In this document: one piece after another, positions 35,319 to 46,132 of the stretch
How positions within the stretch are numbered: the stretch's first letter is position 1
Layout: each line of letters starts with the position of its first letter
Assembly: GCA_006226775.1 (NCBI GenBank)
Contig: SBGD01000073.1
Coordinates: forward strand, 41,715-105,714
Direction of reading: 5' to 3'
DNA: 64,000 nucleotides
DNA from: Paracoccaceae bacterium
GTDB taxonomy: Bacteria > Pseudomonadota > Alphaproteobacteria > Rhodobacterales > Rhodobacteraceae
Position numbers and translations under genes: made by a program
Notes under the pieces: generated by a model
The model's input: the letters and a program-made list of their open reading frames with translations, nothing else
Told to the model about the DNA's origin: nothing
Databases searched by the model: none

Positions 35319-36650
35319 TCAGCCCTCCATGATCCGGGCTTCGCGGCCGCGCCCGATGGAGATGTAATCGCTGAACCCGGCCTTCCTGGCCACATCCGCC
35401 GAGTAGATGTTGCGCAGGTCGGCCATCTTCGGCACCGCCATATCGCCCGAGATCCGCTCGAGATCCAGCGCGCGGAACGCGTTCCATTCGGTCAGGATCA
35501 CCAGCAGGTCGGCGCCCGCCGCGGCCTCGTAGGCATCGGCGTACCAGCTCACCCCGGGCAGCAGCGCCTCGCCCTCGCGGCGGCCCTCCGGATCGCTGAC
35601 CCGCACCTTGGCGCCGCCCCCCACGAGGGCGGGCACGATGGTCAGCGAGGGCGCGTCACGCATGTCGTCGGTATTGGGCTTGAAGGTCACGCCGAGCACC
35701 GCAATGGTCTTGCCATTGAAGCTGCCGTCGCAAAGGTCGCGCAGCTTTTCGACCATGCGGCGCTTGACCTCCTCGTTGATCTGGATGACCGCCTCGGTGA
35801 TCTGCATCGGGCTGGCATGCTCCTGGCCGATCCGCGCCAGGGCCTTGGTATCCTTGGGAAAGCATGAGCCGCCATAGCCGGGCCCGGCGTGCAGGAACTT
35901 GTTGCCGATGCGCCCGTCCATGCCCATGCCGCGCGACACCTGCTTGACGTCGGCGCCGACCTTTTCGCAGAGCGCCGCGACCTCGTTGATGAAGGTGATC
36001 TTGGTGGCGAGAAAGGCATTGGCGGCGTATTTGATCATCTCCGCCGATTCCAGGTCGGTGGTGATGATCGGGAAATCGCGCAGGTAGAGCGGACGGTAAA
36101 TCTCTTCCATGACCTTCGCCGCGCGCTCGGTCTGGACGCCCACCACCACCCGGTCGGGCTTCATGAAATCGTCGATCGCGGCGCCTTCGCGCAGGAATTC
36201 CGGGTTCGAGGCGACATCGAAGTCGAGATCGGGATTGGCCTCGCGCATCACCTCGGCCACCTTGCGATTGGTGCCCACCGGCACGGTCGACTTGGTGACC
36301 ACGACAAGATAGCCCTTGGCGGTCTGCGCAATCTCGCGCGCGGCGGCCATCACGTAGGTCAGGTCAGCATGGCCATCGCCGCGCCGGGTCGGCGTGCCGA
36401 CGGCGATGAAGACCGCCTCGGCCCCCTCCAGCGCCTCGGCCAGATCCAGCGTGAAGGACAGCCGCCCCGCCTCGACATTGCGCGCCATCAGATGGTCGAG
36501 CCCGGGTTCGTAGATCGGAACCTCGCCCATTTTGAGCCGCTCGATCTTGCGCGGGTCCTTGTCGACGCAGATCACGTCATGGCCGAAATCCGAAAAACAG
36601 ACCCCCGAGACAAGTCCGACATAGCCGGTGCCGAGCATTGCAATCTTCAT
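35319..36650 (-). CDS. ugd: UDP-glucose 6-dehydrogenase
   Basis: The product oxidises UDP-glucose to UDP-glucuronate in two steps. The 443-aa protein has the N-terminal NAD motif 'MLGTGYVGLVSGVCF', 'VGTPTRRGDG', 'KSTVPVGTN', 'NPEFLREGAA' and the catalytic cysteine in 'GPGYGGSCFPKDT'. The ATG at 36650 gives MKIAMLG, and the track adds five unlikely residues. The epimerase follows directly and would use its product. The pair makes UDP-uronic acids for capsule, exopolysaccharide or LPS. Confidence 0.97.
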   Translation of the reverse strand: MKIAMLGTGYVGLVSGVCFSDFGHDVICVDKDPRKIERLKMGEVPIYEPGLDHLMARNVEAGRLSFTLDLAEALEGAEAVFIAVGTPTRRGDGHADLTYVMAAAREIAQTAKGYLVVVTKSTVPVGTNRKVAEVMREANPDLDFDVASNPEFLREGAAIDDFMKPDRVVVGVQTERAAKVMEEIYRPLYLRDFPIITTDLESAEMIKYAANAFLATKITFINEVAALCEKVGADVKQVSRGMGMDGRIGNKFLHAGPGYGGSCFPKDTKALARIGQEHASPMQITEAVIQINEEVKRRMVEKLRDLCDGSFNGKTIAVLGVTFKPNTDDMRDAPSLTIVPALVGGGAKVRVSDPEGRREGEALLPGVSWYADAYEAAAGADLLVILTEWNAFRALDLERISGDMAVPKMADLRNIYSADVARKAGFSDYISIGRGREARIMEG

Positions 36651-36719
36651 GAAAGTCTCCCGCAAATATCGCGCATGTTCTGCGGCAGCACCGGCCCTGA
36701 TGCAAGGGAAAAGCCGGGG

Positions 36720-37172
36720 CTACATCCGCACGATGTCATCCAGCAGCGCCAGAAGCTGGCGCACCTTGTCCTCGCCCAGCGCCTCGCGCACCTGGGCGGC
36801 GATGGCGCGCGCCTCCTCGGCATTGTCGACGAGGATCTGGCGGCCCTTGGCAGTGATCGTCACCACCTGCCTGCGACGGTCGGCGGGATTGGTCTGCCGC
36901 GTCACCAGCCCCTTTTCCGACAGGTTCTGCACGATCCTGGTCTGGCTGGGCATCAACAGGCTCGACCGCTCGGCCAACTGGGTCGCATCCTGGGCACCGT
37001 ATTCCTCCAGCACCCGCAGGATGCGCCATTGCTGCTCGGTCAATCCGCTGGCCTGCAGCATCTCGCGGATCGGCAACATCAGCTTTTCGCGGGCGCGAAT
37101 CATCGCGATCGGCAAGGATGCCGCCGTGGGCGGCAGGTCGACGGGCGGCAGATCGGCGGGTTTGTCGGTCAT
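36720..37172 (-). CDS. hpaR: MarR-family regulator, homoprotocatechuate operon repressor HpaR
   Basis: The 150-aa product has the MarR winged helix-turn-helix ('LTEQQWRILRVLEEYG', 'SLLMPSQTRIVQNLSEKGLVTRQTNPADRRRQVVTIT'). The N-terminal part with 'LMLPIREMLQASGLTEQQWRILRVL' is typical of HpaR. It is divergent from hpaF, and the 98-bp gap between them contains a good promoter for the hpa genes, so it probably represses that promoter until a pathway aromatic binds. Confidence 0.93.
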   Translation of the reverse strand: MTDKPADLPPVDLPPTAASLPIAMIRAREKLMLPIREMLQASGLTEQQWRILRVLEEYGAQDATQLAERSSLLMPSQTRIVQNLSEKGLVTRQTNPADRRRQVVTITAKGRQILVDNAEEARAIAAQVREALGEDKVRQLLALLDDIVRM

Positions 37173-37216
37173 GTCCCCGGTGTATCCGCTGGGTTAACCC
37201 CCTGCCAGCAAATTGA

Positions 37217-37245
37217 TTGACAGGCGGGCCGTATTTACTTAACAT
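37217..37245 (+). promoter_or_regulatory. Promoter of the hpa operon
   Basis: TTGACA (37217-37222) and TAACAT (37240-37245) have 17-bp spacing. The predicted start lies about 19 bases before the hpaF GTG. ATTTA at 37233 and TAAAT at 37252 form an inverted repeat overlapping the -10 region and transcription start, a plausible HpaR operator. Confidence 0.65.
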
Positions 37246-37270
37246 CGCAAATAAATTGGAAGGAAAACCC

Positions 37271-37657
37271 GTGCCGCATGTCATCGTCGAATATTCCGGC
37301 AACCTGGAAGAGGCGCTGGATTTCCAGGGGTTTTGCGAGCACCTGCGCCAGGCAGCCGCCGGGATCGAGGCCTTCCCCACCCCCGGCATCCGCGTCCGCG
37401 CCACAAGGGTCGATCACTACGCCATCGCCGACGGCAACCCGGCGCATGGCTTCATCGACATCTCGATCCGCCTGCGCGGCGGTCGTCCCGACGCGGTGAA
37501 GAAAGACGCCACCCAGCGCATCTTTGACGCCGCCCAGGCCTTCATCGCGCCGGTGATGGCGCAGCGGCCCATCGCCCTCTCGCTGGAGATGCGCGACATC
37601 GACCCCGAGCTTTCGCCCAAGACCGGCACCATCCGCGACCACCTGGAGACATCCTGA
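37271..37657 (+). CDS. hpaF: 5-carboxymethyl-2-hydroxymuconate delta-isomerase
   Basis: The product tautomerises the ring-opened intermediate of homoprotocatechuate degradation. The 128-aa protein begins (M)PHVIVEYSGNLE. The family uses Pro1 as catalytic base, which fixes the start at the GTG at 37271 and excludes the longer track start. GGAAGGAAAACCC precedes it. 'MRDIDPELSPKTGTIRDHL' closes the protein as in the family. It is the first gene of the hpa operon, one base before hpaE. Confidence 0.95.
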   Translation: MPHVIVEYSGNLEEALDFQGFCEHLRQAAAGIEAFPTPGIRVRATRVDHYAIADGNPAHGFIDISIRLRGGRPDAVKKDATQRIFDAAQAFIAPVMAQRPIALSLEMRDIDPELSPKTGTIRDHLETS

Positions 37658-37658
37658 C

Positions 37659-39170
37659 ATGTCCGATCTCGACCGCAACCTCGCCAAGCTCGATGGCTAC
37701 CTCGCCCGCTTCCGCGACAGCGGCATCCTGAACCAGATCGGCGGCAAGGCCCTGCCCGCCGCCTCCGGCGCCAGGTTCGAGACCCGATCCCCGGTGGACG
37801 AAAGCCTGATCTGCACCGTCGCCAGGGGCGGCGCCGAAGACATCGACGCCGCCGCCCGCGCCGCCAAAGCCGCCTTTCCCGCCTGGCGCGACATGCCCGC
37901 CACCGAGCGCAGGACAATCCTGCACGCCATTGCCGACGGCATCACCGCCCGGGCCGAGGAAATCGCGCTCTGCGAATGCTGGGACACCGGCCAGGCGCTG
38001 CGCTTCATGTCCAAGGCCGCGCTCCGCGGCGCCGAGAACTTCCGCTTCTTCGCCGACCGCGCGCCCGCGGCCCGTGACGGCCAGAGCCTGCCCTCGCCCA
38101 CGCTGATGAACCTCACCACCCGGGTGCCGATCGGCCCGGTGGGCGTCATCACGCCCTGGAACACGCCCTTCATGCTCTCGACCTGGAAAATCGCCCCGGC
38201 GCTGGCGGCCGGCTGCACCGTGGTCCACAAACCGGCGGAATTCTCGCCGCTCACCGCCCGCATCCTGATGGAGATCGCCGAAGAGGCCGGCCTGCCCCCC
38301 GGCGTCTGGAACCTGGTCAACGGCATGGGTGAGGACGCAGGCCGCGCCCTGACCGAGCACCCCGCGATCCGCGCCATCGCCTTCGTCGGCGAATCGAAAA
38401 CCGGCTCGATGATCATGAAACAGGGCGCCGACACGCTCAAACGCGTGCATTTCGAGCTGGGCGGCAAGAACCCCGTGGTGGTCTTCGACGATGCCGACCT
38501 CGACCGCGCGCTCGATGCGGCGATCTTCATGATCTTCTCGCTCAACGGCGAACGCTGCACCTCGTCCTCGCGCCTGCTGGTGCAGGACACCATCGCCGAC
38601 GACTTCGAGGCAAGGCTCATCCGGCGCATCAACACCCTCCGCGTCGGCCACCCGCTCGATCCGGCCACCGAGATCGGCCCGCTGATCCACAAGACCCATT
38701 TCGACAAGGTCACCTCCTACTTCGACATCGCCAGGCAGGACGGCGCCACCATCGCCGCCGGCGGCGCGCGCCAGGGCAAGACCGGCTGGTTCGTCAAACC
38801 CACCCTCTTCACCGGCGCCACCCAGGACATGCGCATCGCGCAGGAGGAGATCTTCGGCCCCGTCCTCACCGCCCTGCGCTTCAAAACCGAAGACGAGGCG
38901 CTGGAGATCGCCAATGGCACCCAATACGGGCTGACCGGCTATGTCTGGACCAACGACCTCTCCCGCGCCCTGCGCTTCACCCACCAGATGGAAGCGGGCA
39001 TGATCTGGGTGAACTCGGAAAACGTCCGCCACCTGCCCACCCCCTTCGGCGGGGTCAAGGCCAGCGGCATCGGCCGCGACGGCGGCGACTGGTCCTTCGA
39101 CTTCTACATGGAACAGAAACACATCGGCCTCGCCCTGGGCCACCACCCGATCCCCCGTCTCGGCGCCTGA
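37659..39170 (+). CDS. hpaE: 5-carboxymethyl-2-hydroxymuconate-6-semialdehyde dehydrogenase
   Basis: The product oxidises the ring-fission semialdehyde with NAD+. The 503-aa aldehyde dehydrogenase has 'ITPWNTPFMLSTWKIAPALAAGCTVVHKPAEFSP', the glutamate in 'FELGGKNP', the catalytic cysteine in 'NGERCTSSSRLL' and the C-terminal 'PFGGVKASGIGRDGGDWSFDFYMEQKH'. The HpaE assignment rests on these features and its place between hpaF and hpaD. The start follows the hpaF stop by one base. Confidence 0.95.
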   Translation: MSDLDRNLAKLDGYLARFRDSGILNQIGGKALPAASGARFETRSPVDESLICTVARGGAEDIDAAARAAKAAFPAWRDMPATERRTILHAIADGITARAEEIALCECWDTGQALRFMSKAALRGAENFRFFADRAPAARDGQSLPSPTLMNLTTRVPIGPVGVITPWNTPFMLSTWKIAPALAAGCTVVHKPAEFSPLTARILMEIAEEAGLPPGVWNLVNGMGEDAGRALTEHPAIRAIAFVGESKTGSMIMKQGADTLKRVHFELGGKNPVVVFDDADLDRALDAAIFMIFSLNGERCTSSSRLLVQDTIADDFEARLIRRINTLRVGHPLDPATEIGPLIHKTHFDKVTSYFDIARQDGATIAAGGARQGKTGWFVKPTLFTGATQDMRIAQEEIFGPVLTALRFKTEDEALEIANGTQYGLTGYVWTNDLSRALRFTHQMEAGMIWVNSENVRHLPTPFGGVKASGIGRDGGDWSFDFYMEQKHIGLALGHHPIPRLGA

Positions 39171-39222
39171 TCTTCATCTTGCCGGGAAAACTCCGGGGAG
39201 CGCGAGGGGCAGAGCCCCTCGT
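39171..39222. repeat. Dispersed intergenic repeat, copy A (inside the hpa operon)
   Basis: CTTCATCTTGCCGGGAAAAC followed by TCCGGGGAG and a CGAGGGGC-AGA-GCCCCTCG hairpin (39203-39221). Read on the minus strand it matches the module 'CTCTGCCCC...CCGGAGTTTT...GGCAAGATGAAG' seen again at 54841 and, in part, 59641. It lies between hpaE and hpaD, so the hairpin may affect the transcript. Confidence 0.7.
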
Positions 39223-39273
39223 ACAAACCAAAAGAGCGCGCCGCAGGCGCACAATGTCACAGGAGCTCGGCCC

Positions 39274-40254
39274 ATGCCCGTACCCGCCCCGGTCCTCTAC
39301 CCGCCGTTCAACATCCTCCGCCTGAGCCACGTCGAATACCGCGTCACCGACCTCGCCGCCTCGCGCGCCTTCTATGTCGACACCCTGGGCCTGCAGGTCA
39401 CCGACGAGGATGACAGCACCATCTACCTGCGCGCCATGGAGGAACGCGGCCACCATTGCATCGCGCTGGTCAAGGCCGAGACCCCTTCGGTCGGCGTGCT
39501 CGGCTTCAAGCTCTACGACACCCCCGACCTCGACAAGGCCGCCGCCTGGTTCGAAACCGAGGGCCTGCCGGTGGACTGGGTCACCCGCCCCTACCAGGGC
39601 CGCACCCTGCGCACCCGCGATGCCTTCGGCATTCCGCTGGAATTCTACGTCCACATGGACCGGCTCGACCCGATCCATCAGCAGTACCGGCTCTACAAGG
39701 GCGTCAAGCCGCTCCGGATCGACCATTTCAACATGTTCTCGTCGGACGTCGACGCCTCGGTCGCCTTCTACAACCGGATCGGCTTTCGCGTCACCGAATA
39801 CACCGAGGACGCGGACAGCGGCAAATGCTGGGCCGCCTGGATGCACCGCAAGGGCGGCGTGCATGACGTGGCCTTCACCAATGGCACCGGGCCGCGGTTG
39901 CATCACACCGCCTTCTGGGTGCCCAATCCGCTCAATATCATCGACCTCTGCGACCTGATGGCCACCACCGGCTACGTGTCGAACATCGAGCGCGGGCCGG
40001 GCCGACACGGCATTTCCAACGCCTTCTTCCTCTATGTCCGCGACCCCGACGGCCACCGGATCGAGATCTACTGCTCGGACTACCAGACCGTAGATCCCGA
40101 CCTCGAGCCGATCAAGTGGGACCTCAAGGACCCCCAGCGCCAGACCCTCTGGGGGGCGCCCGCGCCGAAAAGCTGGTTCGAGCAAGGCAGCCTGTTCGAC
40201 GGCGCGGAATTGCGCGACAGTGCGCTCAAGGCGCAGCCGATCATCGCACCGTAA
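39274..40254 (+). CDS. hpaD: 3,4-dihydroxyphenylacetate (homoprotocatechuate) 2,3-dioxygenase
   Basis: This type I extradiol ring-cleavage enzyme opens homoprotocatechuate using iron or manganese. The 326-aa product has two vicinal-oxygen-chelate modules: the first starts 'LSHVEYRVTDLAASRAFYVDTLG', and the second starts 'IDHFNMFSSDVDASVAFYNRIGF'. Metal ligands are visible as His in 'GVHDVAFTNG', His in 'HHTAFWV' and Glu in 'HRIEIYCSDY'. The ATG is 20 bases after CACAGGAGCTCG. It is the key pathway enzyme of the cluster. Confidence 0.95.
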   Translation: MPVPAPVLYPPFNILRLSHVEYRVTDLAASRAFYVDTLGLQVTDEDDSTIYLRAMEERGHHCIALVKAETPSVGVLGFKLYDTPDLDKAAAWFETEGLPVDWVTRPYQGRTLRTRDAFGIPLEFYVHMDRLDPIHQQYRLYKGVKPLRIDHFNMFSSDVDASVAFYNRIGFRVTEYTEDADSGKCWAAWMHRKGGVHDVAFTNGTGPRLHHTAFWVPNPLNIIDLCDLMATTGYVSNIERGPGRHGISNAFFLYVRDPDGHRIEIYCSDYQTVDPDLEPIKWDLKDPQRQTLWGAPAPKSWFEQGSLFDGAELRDSALKAQPIIAP

Positions 40255-40287
40255 CGCCTGTCGCCGCGCAACAGAACGGGGAACGTC

Positions 40288-41706
40288 ATGGACTGGAAAA
40301 CCTTTGCCCGCCACGGGCGCAAGATCGCCGACTGGGGCGCGGGCTACCACGAGACCCTGCGCGACCGGCCGGTGCGGGCCCGGACCAAGCCGGGCGAGAT
40401 CTTCGGCCAATTGCCCGCCACCCCGCCCGAGACCGGCGAGGACATGGCAGCGATCCTCGAGGATTTCGAGAAGATCGTGATGCCCGGCCTCACCCATTGG
40501 CAGCATCCGCGCTTCTTCGCCTATTTCCCGGCCAATGCCGCACCGCCCTCGATGCTGGCAGAGTTCCTGACCACGGTGATCGCGCCGCAATGCATGCTCT
40601 GGCAGACCTCGCCCGCCGCCACCGAGATGGAAACCCGGATGATCCTCTGGCTGCGCGATGCGCTCGGCCTGCCCGGCGATGTCACCGGCGCGATCCAGGA
40701 CAGCGCCTCGACCGCGACCCTGGCCGCGGTGCTGACCATGCGCGAGTGCGCGCTCAACTTCAAAGGCAAGGAGGAGGGTCTGTTCGGCCAGACGCCCCTG
40801 CGGATCTATTGCTCGGACGAGGTGCACAGCTCGATCGACCGCGCCATCTGGTTTTCCGGCATCGGCCAGGACAACCTTGTGCGCATCCCCACCCAAGGCC
40901 CGCTGCGCGGCATGGACCCGGCGGCCCTGCGCAAGGCGGTGGAGGCGGACCTCGCCGCCGGGCTGAGGCCCGCGGGCATCGTCGCCTGCACCGGCGGCAC
41001 CTCGACCGGGGCCTGCGATGACATCGACGCGGTGGCCGACGTGGCGCAGGATCACGGGCTCTACCTGCATGTCGATGCCGCCTGGGCCGGGTCGGCGATG
41101 ATCTGCCCGGAGTTCCGCACGCTGTGGCAAGGGATCGAGCGGGCGGACAGCGTCGTCTTCAACCCGCACAAGTGGCTGGGCGCGCAGTTCGATTGCTCGG
41201 TGCAATTCGTGCGCGACAGCGAGGCGCTGATCCATACGCTGGCCATCCGCCCCGAGTACCTTCTGACCCATGGCGCCGACGGCATCACCAATTACTCCGA
41301 ATGGTCGATCCCGCTGGGCCGCCGCTTCCGCGCGCTGAAGATCTGGTTCCTGCTGCGCAGCTACGGGCTGGAAGGGCTGCGCACGCGGCTGCGCAATCAC
41401 GTCGCCTGGTCGCAGGCGCTTTGCGACCGGCTGGGCGCCGAGCCCGATATCGAGATCGTCACGCCGCCGGTGCTGTCGCTCTTTACCTTCCGCTATCGCC
41501 CCGCGGGCGTGGCCGAGGATGACCTCGACGCGCTGAACCAGCGGCTGGTCGACACGATCAACGACGATGGCCGCATCTACCTGACCCAGACGCTGGTGGG
41601 CGGGGCCAAGGCGATCCGCTTTCAGGCCGGCCAGTTCGACTGCACCGAAGAAGACGTGGCGCTGGCCTTCGACGTCATCACCGAAATCGCCCGCAAGGAG
41701 CTTTGA
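40288..41706 (+). CDS. PLP-dependent aromatic-L-amino-acid decarboxylase family protein
   Basis: This group II decarboxylase turns an aromatic amino acid into its amine and CO2. The 472-aa product has 'THWQHPRFFAYFPANAAPPSMLAEF', 'DSASTATLAAVLTMRE', 'HVDAAWAGSAMICPE' and the PLP lysine in 'FNPHKWLGAQFDCS'. Family members act on tyrosine, DOPA, phenylalanine or tryptophan. Its place between hpaD and hpaG suggests tyrosine or DOPA, feeding tyramine or dopamine toward (hydroxy)phenylacetate. It is not a standard hpa gene, so this is a notable operon member. Confidence 0.93.
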   Translation: MDWKTFARHGRKIADWGAGYHETLRDRPVRARTKPGEIFGQLPATPPETGEDMAAILEDFEKIVMPGLTHWQHPRFFAYFPANAAPPSMLAEFLTTVIAPQCMLWQTSPAATEMETRMILWLRDALGLPGDVTGAIQDSASTATLAAVLTMRECALNFKGKEEGLFGQTPLRIYCSDEVHSSIDRAIWFSGIGQDNLVRIPTQGPLRGMDPAALRKAVEADLAAGLRPAGIVACTGGTSTGACDDIDAVADVAQDHGLYLHVDAAWAGSAMICPEFRTLWQGIERADSVVFNPHKWLGAQFDCSVQFVRDSEALIHTLAIRPEYLLTHGADGITNYSEWSIPLGRRFRALKIWFLLRSYGLEGLRTRLRNHVAWSQALCDRLGAEPDIEIVTPPVLSLFTFRYRPAGVAEDDLDALNQRLVDTINDDGRIYLTQTLVGGAKAIRFQAGQFDCTEEDVALAFDVITEIARKEL

Positions 41707-41709
41707 CAG

Positions 41710-42561
41710 ATGCGTTTCGTGACCTACCGCGCCGAAGGCGAGACCTTCTACGGCATCGAGACTGCCGCCGGGATCGTGCCGCTCTCGCCCGATTTCCCGC
41801 AGTATCCGACCCTGAAGGAGGTGATCGAGGCCTGCGCGCTCAAGGATCTCGCGCAGGCCGCCGTGGGGCGCGCACCCGAGCACCGGGATGTCAGCTACCT
41901 GCCGCCGATCCCCCGACCGGGCAAGATCATCTGCGTCGGCGTCAACTTTCCCGACCGCAATGCCGAGTACCGCGACGGGAAGGACGCGCCGCCCAACATG
42001 TCGCTTTTCATCCGTTTCCCCGAGAGTTTCACCGGCCACGGCCAGCCGCTGATCCGCCCGCCGGAAAGCCCGCAACTGGACTACGAGGGCGAGATCGCGG
42101 TGGTGATCGGCACACCCGGGCGGCGCATTGCCGAGGCCGAGGCCTACGACCATATCTGCGCGCTGACGCTGTGCAACGAAGGCACCATTCGCGACTGGGT
42201 GCGCCATGCGAAATTCAACGTCACCCAGGGCAAGAACTGGGACCGTTCCGGCGCCATGGGGCCGGGGCTTGTGCCCTTCACCCATGCCGCGCAACTGGAC
42301 GACGTGCGGCTGACCACGCATGTCAACGGCGATTTGCGCCAGGACGACCGCACCGCGCGGATGCTGTTCCCGATCCGCCGGCAGATCGCCTATATCTCGA
42401 CCTTCACCACGCTGGCCCCCGGCGACATCATCGTCACCGGCACCCCCACCGGCGCGGGCGCGCGCTTCGATCCGCCGAAGTTCCTGGTGCCCGGCGACGA
42501 GATCGTGGTCAGCGCCGAGGGCCTGGGCGCCCTGCGCAACACGGTCGAGGACGAGGCATGA
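41710..42561 (+). CDS. hpaG: Fumarylacetoacetate-hydrolase-family decarboxylase/isomerase (HpaG type)
   Basis: The product decarboxylates or isomerises the C7-C8 dioic intermediates of the pathway. The 283-aa protein has a single FAH domain: 'IICVGVNFPDRNAEY', the metal ligands in 'LDYEGEIAVVIG' and 'NVTQGKNWDRSGAMGP', and 'TGTPTGAGARFDPPKFL'. E. coli HpaG is a two-domain fusion of about 430 aa, whereas this one has one domain. It starts 3 bases after the decarboxylase and overlaps hpaH by 4 bp. Confidence 0.9.
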   Translation: MRFVTYRAEGETFYGIETAAGIVPLSPDFPQYPTLKEVIEACALKDLAQAAVGRAPEHRDVSYLPPIPRPGKIICVGVNFPDRNAEYRDGKDAPPNMSLFIRFPESFTGHGQPLIRPPESPQLDYEGEIAVVIGTPGRRIAEAEAYDHICALTLCNEGTIRDWVRHAKFNVTQGKNWDRSGAMGPGLVPFTHAAQLDDVRLTTHVNGDLRQDDRTARMLFPIRRQIAYISTFTTLAPGDIIVTGTPTGAGARFDPPKFLVPGDEIVVSAEGLGALRNTVEDEA

Positions 42562-43358
42562 CGCCGGAGCAGATCCAGCAGGCCGCCGCCGATCTTCTGC
42601 GCGCCGAACAGACCGGCACGCAGATCGGCCTGCTGAGCCTGCGCCACCCCGCGATCACCATGGACGACGCCTATGCGATCCAGACCGCGCTGATGGCGCA
42701 GAAACTGGCCCAGGGCCGCCGGGTGATCGGCTGGAAGATCGGGTTGACCTCGCGCGCCATGCAGCAGGCGCTGGGCATCGACATTCCCGACAGCGGCGTG
42801 CTGTTCGACGACATGGCCTTCGACACCGGCGCCAGCGTGCCCCGCGGCCGCTTCATCCAGCCCCGCATCGAGGCCGAGATCGCCTTTGTCATGAAGGCCC
42901 CGCTTGGCGGCGCCGACCTCAGCCGCGACGATGTGCTGGCGGCGACGGATCACGTTTCGCCCAGCCTCGAGATTCTCGACACCCGCATCCTGCGCGCCGA
43001 TCCCGAAACCGGCACGCCGCGCCGGATCTTCGACACCATCAGCGACAATGCCGCCAATGCCGGCATCGTGCTGGGCGCCGAGCGGCATGACCCTAGGGCC
43101 GTCGATCTGCGCTGGATCGGCGCGATTGTCAGCCGCGACGGCATTGTCGAGGAAACTGGCCTTGGCGCCGGGGTGCTGAACGATCCGGTGGCAAGCGTGC
43201 TCTGGCTGGCGCGGCGGATGGCGCAACATGGCCAGAGGATCGACGCCGGGCAGGTGATCCTGTCGGGCAGCTTCATCCGGCCGGTCGAATGCCCGCCGGG
43301 CACGCAGGCCCTGGCGGATTTCGGCCCCTTCGGCACGGTTTCCATCGGCTTCGACTGA
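42558..43358 (+). CDS. hpaH: 2-oxo-hept-4-ene-1,7-dioate hydratase
   Basis: The product adds water to the decarboxylated intermediate before aldol cleavage. The 266-aa protein has 'AYAIQTALMAQKLAQGRRVIGWKIGLTS', the metal ligands in 'RIEAEIAFVM', and 'SPSLEILDTRI', as in HpaH/MhpD-type hydratases. The ATG overlaps the hpaG stop (ATGA). It is the last hpa gene, and no aldolase (hpaI) follows. A GAAA-loop hairpin comes 10 bases after the stop. Confidence 0.94.
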   Translation: MTPEQIQQAAADLLRAEQTGTQIGLLSLRHPAITMDDAYAIQTALMAQKLAQGRRVIGWKIGLTSRAMQQALGIDIPDSGVLFDDMAFDTGASVPRGRFIQPRIEAEIAFVMKAPLGGADLSRDDVLAATDHVSPSLEILDTRILRADPETGTPRRIFDTISDNAANAGIVLGAERHDPRAVDLRWIGAIVSRDGIVEETGLGAGVLNDPVASVLWLARRMAQHGQRIDAGQVILSGSFIRPVECPPGTQALADFGPFGTVSIGFD

Positions 43359-43368
43359 AGGCGCGACC

Positions 43369-43388
43369 ACCTATCCGAAAGGATAGGT
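43369..43388 (+). terminator. Hairpin terminator after hpaH
   Basis: ACCTATCC-GAAA-GGATAGGT is a perfect 8-bp stem with a GAAA tetraloop. The same CCTATCCGAAAGGATAGG recurs on the minus strand after the YggS gene at 46286-46303. A weaker second hairpin (CATCC...GGATG, 43392-43409) follows. Confidence 0.7.
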
Positions 43389-43460
43389 CAACATCCGTTC
43401 GGAAGGATGCACCGCCCGCGGGATCGTGTAACAAGGCAAACACCACGTGGGAGACCGCCG

Positions 43461-43979
43461 ATGACATCCCGGGCTTGCCGTCGCACCTTTCTTGCCGGGC
43501 TCACCCTGGCCTGCCTCGCCCCGGCGGCGGGGGCCGACCACCTGCGCGACCCCGAGGGCCCGGTGATCCTCACCGTTTCCGGCGCCATTGCGCATCACAA
43601 CGCCGGGGATGAGGCGCGCTTCGACCTCGACATGCTGCGCGCGCTCGATGCGCGCGAGGTGACGACCTCGACGATCTGGACCGAGGGCGCGATCCGCTTC
43701 ACCGGCGTCTCGCTCGACGTGCTGCTGGCGCATGTCGGCGCAAGCGGCAGCACCGTCGCGGCCCGGGCGATCAACGACTACACGGTCGAGATCCCGGCAA
43801 GCGACGCGACGCCCGAGGGCGCGCTGCTGGCCTACGGGATGAACGGCGCGCCGATGTCGCGGCGCGACAAGGGGCCGCTCTGGGTGATCTATCCCTTTGA
43901 TGCCTCTGTCGATTATCGCTCGGAGGTGATCTATTCGCGCAGCATCTGGCAACTCGACCGGATGGAGATCCGCGAGTAA
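43461..43979 (+). CDS. Periplasmic oxidoreductase molybdopterin-binding-fold protein lacking the metal cysteine
   Basis: The 172-aa product has a signal peptide (about residues 1-25, 'LACLAPAAGAD') and a compact domain resembling the YedY/sulfite-oxidase molybdopterin fold ('TIWTEGAIRFTGVSLDVLLAHVG', 'NDYTVEIP', 'GPLWVIYPFD'). That fold normally binds molybdenum through a cysteine, yet the mature sequence has none. It is therefore probably a non-catalytic binding protein. GGGAGACCGCCG precedes the ATG at 43461. The hybrid kinase gene starts 41 bases after its stop, suggesting the two form a sensing pair. Confidence 0.82.
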   Translation: MTSRACRRTFLAGLTLACLAPAAGADHLRDPEGPVILTVSGAIAHHNAGDEARFDLDMLRALDAREVTTSTIWTEGAIRFTGVSLDVLLAHVGASGSTVAARAINDYTVEIPASDATPEGALLAYGMNGAPMSRRDKGPLWVIYPFDASVDYRSEVIYSRSIWQLDRMEIRE

Positions 43980-44020
43980 CGCCATTCCGCCCCGGATGGT
44001 TCTCGCCTAGACTTCGCGCC

Positions 44021-46132
<2,112 letters not shown>

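Noticed and set aside
39055-42321. 1088-aa minus ORF
   Set aside because: It is antisense to hpaD, the decarboxylase and hpaG, each of which has convincing catalytic motifs.
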